Assembly: GCA_013397455.1 (NCBI GenBank)
Contig: VYZB01000371.1
Location: 62,001-126,000, forward strand
Direction: 5' to 3'
Source of the DNA: Crotophaga sulcirostris
Taxonomy: Eukaryota; Chordata; Aves; Cuculiformes; Crotophagidae
DNA length: 64,000 nt
Within the stretch, counting starts at the first letter, position 1. Every line of letters starts with the position of its first letter. The notes below the pieces were generated by a model. It worked only from the letters and a program-made list of their open reading frames with translations, searched no databases and was not told the DNA's origin. A program made the translations under genes and the position numbers. This document shows positions 1 through 13,700 of this stretch, piece by piece.

Positions 1-1560
1 CCTAGGCTTTGTCAATATTTTAATCTATTCTGGAAGCAGGTCAGAAGGTAGCAGGACCTCTTTAAAGAAGTTAGTCCCCTTTTCTGTCAGAAAAAAGGAG
101 GTAGGTCTGCCTCCTCTGTCATAGGATCAAAATCAGCAAGAGCAACATTACCTTTCCTATTCCAAAAGTTAAAAGCAAAATGCTAGCGTAGATATACAGG
201 AGGCTCCTCAAGTTTGAAAAGCAACTTCAGACAAAAAGGGAGCATTTATCTCCTTAACTGCTCAACAGTTCAACATGTTAGCCCAAACGGTATCAATTCT
301 AAGATTGTGCATTTAATCCCACAGACATTAAGTAAACTGGGTTTCACTTACTGATGGCTACTGTCAACACGTGCATTAAATTTCTGACTTGTCAGCAAAC
401 ACAATTAACTATATTTCTCAAAGTCTGACTTGAATTGAAGCTTAACATTAAAACACAAAGAGCCGCTATTAGACAAAAGTTTACCAAGCTCTGTATCCTA
501 TCTCCTAATGGGGCAAACAGCAGGTACTTCAGGAAAATTAACTAGGAAACCAGGGGGACTATTTTTTTTTAATCAATAGACACGTCAAGACTTGCTGGAT
601 TAGACCCTGTTTAGGAAGTTTTGGTGGATTGTCCTGTCGGAAATTTGACTGTTTTAATATCTATACTCTTGGCACACACACCATTGTATGGCAGTTTAAT
701 CACATATGGCAGGAAAATTTGTTTTAAGGAGTCACATGACTAGTTTTTTCATTAACAACTCCTGCACTTTCCCAATTCTCCCATGTCTTGCCTGAAATAG
801 GCTGATTAAAATTGCACATTGAAGGTCCACTATGTTTAAAGGTGTCTTTATTTTTAACTCTCATTCTGAACATTCTATTCATTATATCAAATACCACTGA
901 GGACTGCATGGAGGTATTCTTAGGAGAGACATCCACATCATCTCCTAAACCATATTTTGAACGGTAAGACTAAGTTCAGTATCCAATGTGGCATATTTGG
1001 ATTGCTTCTGCCATTTTATAACACACTAATAAGCACCTTTGCTACTTTTTCCTGACTGCAGACTCCACTGACACATTATTCAGTCACTTTTCCAAATGTC
1101 TTCTGAATAATTAAGATTTGAGCACAGAATTCTCTCTTGGTCATCTACATCCACCATATAACAAAAAAGTCCCTTCAGTTTCAGCTCTTCTTTCCTAACC
1201 ATTAGTAAGTTATACATTCATCACAAGACTTCATTTTTATTCTGACAGCCCAATTTGTTTGTAAGTATTCGATAAGAAATTCTGTCAAAAAATTTTGAAA
1301 ATTCAAGTTCGGGCACAGTATTATCACTTTGATCATCTTTATCCAGGCTTTGATATTTACACTGTATGACAAGTCTAAGTAATGTATGGAGATATCACAG
1401 TTTGCTATCTTAAGCATTATTTATTTTAGTACAACAGACATAAAAAACCCTTTGCTGTGTATGCATGTATGCCTATAAGAATACATCATCAGGCACTTCA
1501 CAACTGCACGGGATGGAAGCATTCTACTATCTAGGAAGTATCTTCATCCGCTGTCCTTAC
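1..1560. other. SCLT1 intron 12 (partial), no feature seen
   Basis: AT-rich intron sequence. The longest open frames here (for example 724-936 and 1202-1417 on the minus strand) match nothing I know and have no splice context. No repeat is recognised. Confidence 0.6.
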
Positions 1561-1738
1561 CTGACTTTTTTGTAGGTTAGCTTCTTCTAAGAGCTGTATG
1601 CAATCCTGGACTTTGGCAACAGCATCAAACTTCTCCCTTTCTAGATTAGTACACTTTGTCTGAAGCTCTCCAACTTGTTTCTCCAGGGCTGTTCTTTCTG
1701 TTCTCAGCTGTTCAGCCTCTTGGACAGTAACACGTAAT
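1561..1738 (-). CDS. SCLT1: SCLT1 coding exon 12 (last in window)
   Basis: It has 59 codons after one split base, starting LRVTVQEAEQLRTERTALEK and ending LLEEANLQKSQ. The donor is a strong cag/gtaagg. The next conserved SCLT1 block is not in the remaining 1.5 kb, so the following exon is outside the window. Confidence 0.95.
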
Positions 1739-4700
1739 CTACAAGATAGTAATAATTTTACTCATTTAATGAGATAATTAATTAAGATAATAATTCTTCC
1801 CAACTAAACTAATAAAGTATTTATTCATAAGTTGTCAAAACTGCATTCCTGGTTCTCTGCTTGTTTTTGGACAGGCTTTGAGTTTAATATTCATCAAGTC
1901 CTAGAAAGAAACGGAATTAAAGGAGTTAACTCAGATATCTAATCTCAAAAGATCCTTACAAGAATGTTGCTATCCTGAGATACATCAATGAAAATGTTCT
2001 ATATTAAAACAGAATAGAACAGCCCCAGAAGGAATAAAGTTTTCCTTTGTGGAGGAAATAGAATAATTGGATGTGGGCAATGAAGTTGCAGCTATATCAT
2101 TAGAGCAAGAAAACCACTGGTAATTTTACAGCAGCTCAGAAATCCTTACTGTTTAATTATAATTGTCAGCATTGGCAGGCTCGAGAAAGGGCAAGAGAAT
2201 CCCAGAGGTATCCTCAAAAGAGCCTCAGAAAGTTCCACAAGTGCTGCTGGTTCAATAAAGTGCACAGTTCTAAATATCCATAGTGAGCACTTCGGAAAAA
2301 ACTTGGGCTGCCTTTTTAAGCAGCCATGGTTTTTTTTTTTACTTTTTAACATGTTTATAATAAAATCTACCAAGACAATCACTCTGTTTCTGTTGAACCA
2401 AAGCACATTTTTTGTAGAACAAAAAACCTACAGAAAATATTAAAACTAGCTAATTCCTAAGACATTCTGAAATAAACTTAAGAGCCTCTACAGTGCTTAG
2501 AACCAGTAATATTCATCCAGTAGAGGTAGCCACACAAGTCCATGCAATTCCTCAAGGCAGTACTTGACTACATAGCCATGAGGTTTGCTCTGCAATAATT
2601 ATTTGGTTTCTAGAGTTATTGAAGAGTCTGCTCACAACGCTGTGACCAGTAACAATGATGAACAGTCGCATAATTATTTCAGTTAGAAATTTACAATTTT
2701 TTCCTATCAGGTCATTTGACTAATGTTAATTCAACTGTTTGTGATACTTGAATCAAATCACTGTGCTCAGCCAAGTGTGATATATTTGGAAAGTGAAGAG
2801 GGTAAGAACCTGATTTGAGTCTTAAATCTTCCAGTAGATAGTGTGGGAATTAAAGTTCTACTCCTTAGCTGGTATTAAAACTACTTTTGTAACTAGCATT
2901 TATTGCTGAGAAGTGTGCTTTAACAATCTGTTTTTAGAAAGGTGGCTGAACTAAGATCTGAAAACAAATCTTATTCAACACGGCAAGAAAAATCCATATT
3001 CACCTCAGAATGAGCTAATTTACATAAGCATTTCCAGATTTCAGTGTCAATGCTTTTCTTTAAAACTCCACCTAAAGCTAACAAGAGTTCAGTAACTAGA
3101 ATTTATGCACTAGAATGAAAAATATCTGCCTCATTTTTTTCCATCACATTCAATAAAATCAGTCTGTAGAATAATTCTAAATACATTGAAATCAGAAGGT
3201 GTTCCAAAGTTTGCAGAATAGCGCAAATAAGATAGAGAACAGCCAAGCATACAATATCTGTATTTTGAGAAAACACAACTGCTCAGAAATACAAAACACA
3301 GACACTGAAAAAACCACAATATTTTATTTCACTTGCATGTATCCTGTTATTAACACCCAATGTGTTTTCTTTACCTTGCTTCTAATTGTTTTATACTAGA
3401 CTGTGTTTGCTGCAAGCGTTTGTCAGATGCTGTTTCTCTTTGCTGGGCAGATATCATGTCTTCTTCCTAAAAAGAATATATGTATTATCCAGACATCACC
3501 TCAGCTTCTCTAAACAAAATAAAGATATACTAACATAAAACAAGTTAGAGAACAACTTACGATTAATTTAATGTCACCATTCAGATAACTGGCAAGCCAT
3601 TCAATTACAATATAAAATTACTGCTTTCTCAAGAATACCTTTCTCTCCAATTGGCCTTGAAGTTTCTCTGTCAATCTGGTCATTTCATCAATCTTAGCAT
3701 TTGCTGCCCACCCATCTATTTTGGCTTGCCTGTATAAAGAAGACAGTCTATGAATTACATTTCCATTATTATGGGGGAGGGGGGAATTACTCCATTACAA
3801 CTTTATTCAAATAGCAGTGAAGAACAGTGAGATTTCCTACAGGACAGAAAATGTTTCCCCCTTCTTTTCCCTCTTACTGTGTTGCAATGGGAAAGGAAAA
3901 ACCACATTCACTAAATCACCCTGTGGAAATTACTTCTTAAAGACAGCTTAAAAATAAGGTGCATGTGTTGATTAAATATTAGGGAGGACTAGGCATTCAA
4001 AACTTGATTCAATAACTTAAACATAATTGGCCATAGATACTTAAATAGACAAATCTTTTTCAGAATTAGATTTCACTTGTTAAAGTAACATGAGTAAGAA
4101 TTAAAAAGAAAAGTCATTAACCACTTCTGAAGAATTTAACTGAAGTGCTTTGTAGTCTGAGGAGGTTTGATGTGCTGAAACAGAATAGAGGAAAAAGAAA
4201 AAGAAAAGACTAGTTAATGACTCAGACCTTCTCCTCAGTAGAAAAGCTTATTGAAATGAACAACTCTTCTACTCCTCTGACTTGGGAACAGAAAGACAGA
4301 GTTCTTCACCTGGGGTGTAACCCAATTATTCAGGCTGCTTATTAGGTTAAATTTGAAGATCAATGATTGAATGTATGATAAAATAAAAAAGGGCAAATGT
4401 ATTAGACAAGCTAGCGCAAACTGGAGAACTAACAGACATGAATCAAGCTAGAAAATATTTAATACTTTAAGAATCAACTTCAAGCAAAAATTCTTTACAG
4501 AAATAATAATTTTCATTTAAGAGCATGAAAAATGAGATGATATATCTATATGAAAATTTTAAGCAAAGTATACATAATCCCAGTAACTCTACAGCAAATA
4601 ATTACATTCAACTTAATTAATTAGGGAAGCTAGTTTTGTTATTACTTCATTAAAAAGCAAACCCAAAGATAAAACATTATTCCCAGACACACAATCCTCA

Positions 4701-7700
4701 TTGCAGGTCCAAACCTTTGATCTTACCCCATCTCAGTAATGCATTTTTCTCCTACAAAAAGTAGTGTTAACTTTATGAGGACATTAAGTTGCTTCCCCAA
4801 AAACAATTAAAAATATTTAAAAGGTCCTGTAAAAGAAAACAAAATAAAAACTCAAAACCCAACACAGGAAGGGAAAAATAAGAAAAATATAAAGGGGTCA
4901 TAAAACTCAGAGCAGCTTAATTATTAAAAATGCATTTCAATGACCAAATTCAGGAGTGTGCTTAAGAAGCACAAATTCTAAAGATGTAGCTTTTATTCTT
5001 CACTGTGCAACAAAACTTTAACACAATCTTGGCAAATTAAGGTTCTGAAATGCAGGTACCTGCCCTAGCAATGCCAAAGGAGTTTCAAAGACTAAAGCAT
5101 CAAGAAATGGTTTAATAAAAATTCTAGCTTATAAATAAGTGAAATCTATTCAAACCTCAATTCTCTTCTGAAATGCGTCAAATATTCTACAGCAGATTAT
5201 GACCCTTTAATAGCTACCATAATAGCACGTAAATAGTATCTGTACATTTTATATTGTGTTTAGATTAACACTGATGACTCAGTTCTCAAACACTTCTTAG
5301 GGAGTTTTTAATTCAGATTTTAATTTTTTTTTTGGGTAAGGTCAGTTTCTGATCTAAAGAATAAAAGTTAATATCATCCTGGAAATAACTTCCAGCAGAA
5401 CTCTTTACTTTTGTCTTCTTTTTCCGAGATTACATGCCGAAAACTGGAGATACAGGATGACAATATGTCAGGGGCAAGTTTAAAGTGTTTCATGGCTACA
5501 CATGTCAGATCGTATATGTTGCTATAAATTAATCTTAAAATACCTAAAATATAGCAACACGCATTTAGAAGCTTAGCAATATCAAAAGCTCAATCTAGGC
5601 CATACAAACCTAAATCAAACATAAATTTTCTTCTGTTTTTTTTAAAATCTACTTTTCCTCTCCAGACTTGTTACTTTATCATCATGAAACCATGTAAAGC
5701 TATTAAAAATATCCAAAAGGATTAGAATTGTCTGCAATATATGCTATATAATCCAAGCAAACTACATCTGTGTAACTTCATGTTAGACAAAGTACTGGTG
5801 ACCATATTCCAGACTTCTTTGAGAGTTACGGCAGCTACATAGAGCTGCTGTCATTAGTTTTATGAGTATAATATAGTTCTGTTTTTAGGGCTGCAAGAAC
5901 TGTTTAGATGATCTGAGATGAACATGAGGGTAACCAATGCCTGTAATTAAAGATGCAAAATTCATGAAAGCCCCTATGCTTATCATCACTGAGAACACTA
6001 TGGGGAAAGTGCCAATAGCAAGGGCTGCTCCTGGTCATTGCCAGCCAGATTAAACAGTTATCAAGGGACTCAGAAGATGACAGATTGAAAGGAAACATGA
6101 AAACTTGTGATTGTGAGTGACAGACCTTAGAGTGACAACCCAGCAGTGAAACTGTGTCTGACTCCACCAAGAGCAACTCCATGGGCATTCCCACCTTCTC
6201 TCAAGCCTGAGAGCAGCCTGCACCCAGCTAATAGCCCAGGATGAAATAAACAGGGACCAACGGATCACAAATGTGTATGGGAACTTACGGGGTGCTTTCT
6301 CAGCAAGGCATAACAAGGAGACTTCAAGAAGCTGCACAAGTGCATATAAAGGCTGGAGCATCCACACCTCCGGCAGCAGGGGAATGCACATGGGGGAACA
6401 TGTACTTCCCAGATGTTGAGCATTTGTGCACATACACACATTTAATCCCTGCTTCCTATAAGAAAGGGTGTGTTTACATACACAACAGCAGGCAAGAAAG
6501 TGTGAGAGATCAGTAATTGATGGGATCAATTACAGAAGGCTGTTTATAGATTTGTATTTGATTATTAACACATTGCAAATGCCTAGCATCCTGGTTTACC
6601 TGTCATATTATTAATATTGATCATTAACTCATGGGCCACTGATTGCCTATTTACTGATTAATGGCATGCAGTGAAATGCTTTGAGTGATGTAAGCCTCGT
6701 GTTGAGCAATCTTGTGCAGCCAGAACACATCACATCAGAAATCTAGTGCTCTGAAATTAGAAGGAACACTACTACTGCAGCCCTGTGGATACTTAAGATG
6801 GAAGTCTAAATTCACTCACAACTTCACTACTTATAAAACAGCAACTAATCAAAAATATGTATATATATTTGGGCATGTGTGAGTATAAGTTCAGAGCAAG
6901 ATGATCCACTAGCTTTCAGTCTGTCCCAGAGACTTCTACCTTATAATATACCTTCTTCCTGAAACAGTAGTTTAAGCAGAAAACATGCACTTTGCTTCTT
7001 CTATCCATGCTCATCGCTACATGGACAGTTCCACAGATCCTTAGCAAGACCAAAGACTCATAGATGAATGACATACCAAAACAGCAATTCAATAGTAAAT
7101 ACTCTCTGCAAGGAAAGAAAATTTTTTAAAAAAAGCAGAGATATGAAAATGTTGCTCTTTCCTTTCTGAGAATGAAATAGTAACATGCACAAGCAACTTG
7201 CAAGCGATGACTGAGTTTGGAAATACTTTATTGTAGCAAATACCCTGAATACCACCATAATCTTTGAGTGCTTATCACATTTTCCTTCTCCAGAAGGCAT
7301 TATTTTTGAAAACAGTTTTTCCATGGAAAAAACCTTGGCTAATAAAAATAAAAGGTGTTAACAAGTCCACCTCAAAGCCACATCTTCAGCGATTGAGGTA
7401 ACTTGGCATTTCTAAGCAGGCTCTAGTCTTCAATTTATTGTACAAAGGAAATGTAAAAGTAAACATTGTTTAAAACAAATAAAATTCTTCTAGCAAGAAA
7501 ACCATAATGTACCAAGCAGAGGATGAAACCTTAATATTAGAAGCAGCTTTTTTTTATTGCTTTACCAGCAAGAAAGTTTTGGATGCAACTAATCTTGAAA
7601 AAAAGACCTATTCTTAAATCAGGTAATAAGTATTCAACTACGACCAATATTCAACACTAACAAATCTGTTCATTCTCTCTAAACTTCTATTTTTTACAGT

Positions 7701-10700
7701 GGATATTTTGACACAGGAACTTTAATATCTGCTTTATTATTATTAAACAGATACTGAAATTTGTATAACACTCAGTCTTCAGAGTGATAAGCCCTTAGCA
7801 CTACAACAGATAACAACTGATCTTCATGTAATATTCTGTAGGGGTTTGGAAGAGAGAAGAGCTAACACCTGATGCAGCCATTCTTTCTTGGAAGGATAAA
7901 ATCAGTATCAGCATGCATTCAGACAGCCTAGGTTTCTAAATATTGGCATTACTTGCAAAAGTTGCATACAAATTAAGTGCACCAATAAACACACAGAGAC
8001 ATCTTTAACTATTTACATAAAAATGGATTTTTTTACACCATTCAGGAGGGGACCTCCTTTAAAATGAAAAGATAAAACTATCTAAAACACCACAGCAGTC
8101 CAACAACATTAAATCTTTTAATCACAGTGCCAAAGAAAGTACATCATAAATTTTAATCTTATAAACTTAGGTTTATTTTAAAAAGGCTTATTTAAAACTT
8201 TACGCAATGCTGTAAAAAAATCACTGCTTGATAATGAATCCATTTCCTTTTTATTGTCAGTCCACAAATCCAGCTGACTGGAATTAAATTCTAGTTTTAC
8301 TTCAATCATCACTAATAAAATAAGTTTATGATAGAGTAAACTGCTATTGAACAGACTATGATTTTAAATACAAATGATCATAAAATTGTGTCACAGGTAT
8401 TATTCTCATGTTCCTTGGCATACTTCAGGAGTATAATTAATGCGTCATTTACCAATAGCTTCCAAAGAGCCTACGTTTTAGAGTTCTTTATTGAGAAACA
8501 GTGAATGGAAATTCTATTAAAAATATTAAAACTTGAAACTACTTTGAACATTCAAATTTCAGAACTCTAATGAGTAATTATGTAACTGGATTTTGAGAAA
8601 ATCGTATTCTAATGAAAATCCACCTTTGGAGTGAATTTTGTTGTGATGCCGACATTTTGTTCTTTTTAAAATCAAAGGTCAAATGTTAAATATTTCAGGA
8701 AATAGCTGAACCAAACACTAACTGGAAATATTCTACCCTACCACTAACTATGCACACATTTGTAAACAAACGAGGCATTAACTGAAACCATTGTAACTAT
8801 CACTACAAGTCAGTTTGCAGTATAAAGAAGATCCATGATAAAGTAGCACCACAGAAAAAGCTGTAGAAAAGACATTTAATAATACTTTTAAATTGCTGGT
8901 CTTATACCTCAGTTGTTTTCGTAGCTGCTGTAGTTCCACATCCTGTTCTGTTACAGTCTTCAGAAACCGTTGATTGCTCTGCAAAATAAAGAGATTTGTA
9001 ACAGTTTCCTTATCGTATTGAAAACAGTACATATTCAGAATTGTTACAGGGCATTCTACAGAATATAATACCATAAAAATAGCAAATAAGGTCTATCCCA
9101 CAACATGGCTGGTTTCCAAGTGCCAAGGTTTAGGCACAGTGATTTATAAAGGCAAAAGCAGAGTGACATTAGCTAATCCTCCCCTTCCTTTCCCTGTTTC
9201 AGTAGTATAAGGACTTCCTGAGATGAGCACTGTAATAGCTGAGACCTACCATCTGCATTTCCATCTAGTTTAGGGGTCTGGAACACTTTGTCACAATGAG
9301 TACCACAGTAGAGCACACACTGCTGGAAATAATTCCTTTGTTTTAGAGATAAAAAACAATGAGCAATTGCTCCCTTTCATTTTCTCTTTGTCAGACACAG
9401 TGTTGGAGGTGTCATTCTCCTTCAACTATCTTCTCATTTGAGAATTATTTCCCATTTTTGTTACCTTACTAGTTTTTTTTCTAGATCTTACATATATATA
9501 TCTATATTATTTTTTTAACTGAGATAGAGGTGACCACAACCGTAGGCAGCATTCAAGATGCTACTGTGCTGTGGACTTATGCACAATATATTCCTTTCCC
9601 CCCCCCCTCCTAATAATTGCTAAGACTTTTCTTGCTTTTTTGACTGTTGCGAAGAATTGTTTCCACACTTCCTATTTCTAAAATAGCTGTTGTGTGCGGT
9701 AACAGCTAATTTCAAGGTCATCACAAAGTGAAATGTCAGATCAAATTCACCCAGACATTCAACATCATGAGATGTTTCTGCACATTTCTGAAGTTGAGTT
9801 TTCACTACCCTAAATAGTTTAACATCAGTAGTGAACATTGCTGCCTCAATACTGAATCTTACTTCCAGAACATCTATAAATATGCTTAATCTCTAAGCTG
9901 AGCATATCTAGGAAACACAGTTGTTTCACCACTATAAAAAAACCTGACTAATTACTCTCTCTTCACTTCCCATTTTTCACTTTGTTAGTTCAAGAAAGGG
10001 CACACTTCTTTATCCCATGACATCTTTATGCCCTTGGTAACAGACCTCGCCAAATGTTTTTTGGGTAACGCAAATAAATGGATTGCCTTGCAAAGAGTTC
10101 ACGTATTTCAGTCTCTTCTTTCCACATCATCTCTTATCAGTCTTACAACTTCAATCACTCAGTGACTACTTTTTTAGGTACATACTACTGTTCTGCTTGT
10201 AACAGCAGATCAAACAGCCTCTAACTTCCAAATCCTCTGCAAAACTACTGTAAAAGCTCAAAATTGTATTTGCTTGAGATCGTTTTCAAACTGCAACTTC
10301 CCATGAACTCTAAAATATCTATCTTCAGAGAATATTTAGATACCATCACTGACTACACAAAGCAAAATTTTCTCCTGGAGTGCATTATTTTGCTTTTATT
10401 AATACTAACTAAACAGCTTGTAAACCACACAACTACTTGCAAAATACAATTCTGCAGTATTCTGCAATATACTACTCAACATCAGCATGGGTTCGATTCG
10501 AGTATTGTACCATTTCCAGCATCACAGTTAAAAATGATGGCACAACTGGAAAGACTTTAAAGTTGATCGATAAGAATAATTAGACATCTTAAAAGCAGTC
10601 AAAGAACATTTAAAAACTTGATTTCCTTTGAACAGAATAGAAAAGGCAAAGAAAGGGAAAAGATGGCAATATAAAAGTTTTCATTGAAAGGCACAGTGAC

Positions 10701-13700
10701 AAAGAATGTAGTAATTTTTCCTTCATACCTACAATATTTCACACCAAAAAAAATACAGGTTTGCATTTTAACAATAGGTCAGATGTGACGAAAAAAGGTT
10801 CCTGTCATAAAGACAGAAGAGAGTGGATTGCCTAGAGTAGGTTAGGAGTCTTTTCACACTGCCAGTATCCAAGACAAACATTAATCAAAAAATCATATAG
10901 GAATCATGTCTTTCAGGGAAGAACCAGCTCAGCCAGAAACTTCACCAAGTCTTCCACCTCAATATTTCTACCATGTTAAAATTGTTGGTCAGTCTTGGAA
11001 GTCCTAGGCCAAAGCTTAGAACAAGGGTGTCAAACTCACGGCTCCTGCTGTTCTCCTGCTCCTACAGTGTAGTACACATCACACACTCTGCACATGCGAC
11101 CAGCGCTGGCAGGGGCATAGGGGCAAGGAGCTCGGGGCAGCCACTGGGCAGAAGGAAGGCGTCAGGCCAGATAAAACAAGGTGGAGGGCCAGATTCGGCC
11201 TGCAGGCCATGAGTTTGACACCCCTGGCTTAGAGACTAAGGAGTCTCATGATCTAAATATATGGAAGAAGCACTAGAAGATAACTAGAGATCAGAAAAAT
11301 CCCTGAGAAGGTCAACGACAGACACTGAAGCCAGCAGTGTCAAACTAGGAACTGATAAATGCGGCAGAGCTTGCATATGTAAGAGGTCATCATTTAAATC
11401 AATTTTTCCTTTGTGAAGATGGTTTGGAATGTGAGACTGAAGTACACTCCCAACATCATGAAGTTCTGAGTCTAAGCTTATCACTGACTTATTGAAAAAA
11501 GAGTTCACATAATATTATTAAGAGCTAACCTCTCAACCACCCTGACTTGGTGTTTGAAGTTAGGAAAAAAGCCATTACTACTTGATTTCTGACTGGTCCC
11601 TACAGAAGTCTGCAAATTAGAGTAGCACAATTTCTTTTCCAATCAGGTTTACATGAAGGAATTTTTGCTTTTCTTTCATACTTCTAGGCTCTAGTAGGAA
11701 AAAACCATAATTTACTAGGTGACTGTTCAGAAGGTTTTACTTACCAACTCTATTTTCTCATTGGCTATGTGCAGTTGCTGAGTCAACTGTTGAAAGCCAG
11801 TCAATTGATCCTAAAAAGAGAATTCAGAGCCTCTTATAATCATTATCATCACAAAGAGTGTATAATTATAGATTTTCACAGTCAACTGAAAACATTTTGA
11901 AAGAAATTTATACGTGTTGCAGGAAATTCAATATGCCTTTGTAGATTTTAATTAGATTGTTTTTTAACTGTTGACCTAGTAATCCGCCAAATTAGATTTA
12001 CTACTGAAAACCATATCTGAATTTCACTCAATTCCAAATTGCCCCCTTCCAAAACTCATACACACTTACTATCAAACTATGAAAACATACAGGAGTAGGG
12101 CCTTTAAAGAGCTACACAGACTATGATGCTACAATAGGATTTTTGCTAAGCGTAGTAGCATACATGTACCTCTTAATTAAAAAATGCCGATATGGACAGA
12201 TTTAAATTGCTCTTTGCCATATAGGACACCTTGAATCCATAAAAAATTGTTCAATTCAAGTCCCTGAATAAGAACTCTGTCTTTCTAGGAAAACTAGCAC
12301 AAGACAAAAAAAGTCATTTGCAGTATAACAAGTATCTTCAGAGCACAGAAAAGGACTCCAGTTCCTGAGCTGGAGTATCTATCAGTTGTGGTGTGTTTAA
12401 CAGCCTTGATATCAAGTATATACCAGAAACTTATTCTAACAACCCCTTTATTTACTTTGTCCAATCCTTACAATGGTATCCTCTTTCACCCGTCAATTCT
12501 AATACCAGTTGGTCTCTCCTATTTCCATCTACCTCTGATACCTATTTTCTGCTCAACCATTAAATGCAAAATGTAAAATAAAAAGGTTTATTTAATTGAA
12601 AAGTCTTTTTCCGTGGGAGACCACTAGTATTTAAGAATAAAAGACAGCTTAACCTCACTTATGTTACAACAGCATTAAAATCCACTGAGAATTTAGTAAT
12701 CAATGAAAAGAGGAATCTGACAGCCCTACATTCTCTAACAGGTACCAATGACTCTGTATGTTCTACTATGTGTATATTACCAGCAACTGACAATCCAACA
12801 AGAAATAAATAGAAGGAACGGAAGCAAAATATTGGAACTACACATAGAGAGTCCTCATAACTATTTCTTCAAATAATTATGAAACTTGACAGAGTACAAT
12901 AGCTGTACGGGTATTTTTCTTGTTTCTTGGAAAAGAGCATATTGCTGAGGTAGACCATAAAAGGATAAAAATCAGTAAAAAAATATTTCTGTTACATAGG
13001 TGAGTTGTAACTGTGCCCACAAGTCTAGTTAAAAATTTGTAACATCTTTTTAAAGATCTAGAAATACGTGAAGTGAGGTACATATAGGCATGAAGTTTCT
13101 ATTAGTTCATCTCACACTGAGCATCTTTATACAGCTCACCACAGCAAACCTGCTCCTCCTCTGAACTAAGATTTCCTGAAAGGCCTTCACAGAAGAGGAA
13201 CAGGCTGCTAAACACAAGCTAGTATTAGGAGGATACTGGGAGATTTGATTTTTCATCTGTTTACACATGCTTCTTTATCAAATGACAAGAAACGGAGACT
13301 GCTTTTCCCACTATCCCACTGTGGACTTACAAACAAAACTCAGGATTCAAACACAGGAGAAAACATGAAAGACTTCCACCTTGAAGTTCACAAATCTTCA
13401 GCAGCTTTTATGGATGTTCAACTCTACTGAATATTTCTAACCAAGCAATTGAAAAATACGATTATCTATATGCCCATGCGTATCTTGTGCACATGTGTAC
13501 ATGCACAGACTCAGACAGCATTCCCCAAGTTCTGGCCCATATATTTGAAATAAAGAACTTTTCCAATTGTAACGGTGCATTTAGCTGACGAATCAGTGAC
13601 CATATCTGAACACTCAACTTTAGAAGACTATTACGGAAAATAATTAACAGTACTGGTAGAAGCCCCCCACTTCAGTTTGATTACACACAAACCTAGGATC

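Noticed and set aside
10973..11212. 79-codon plus-strand frame
   Set aside because: It spans the hAT MITE and its flank, with no transposase motif.
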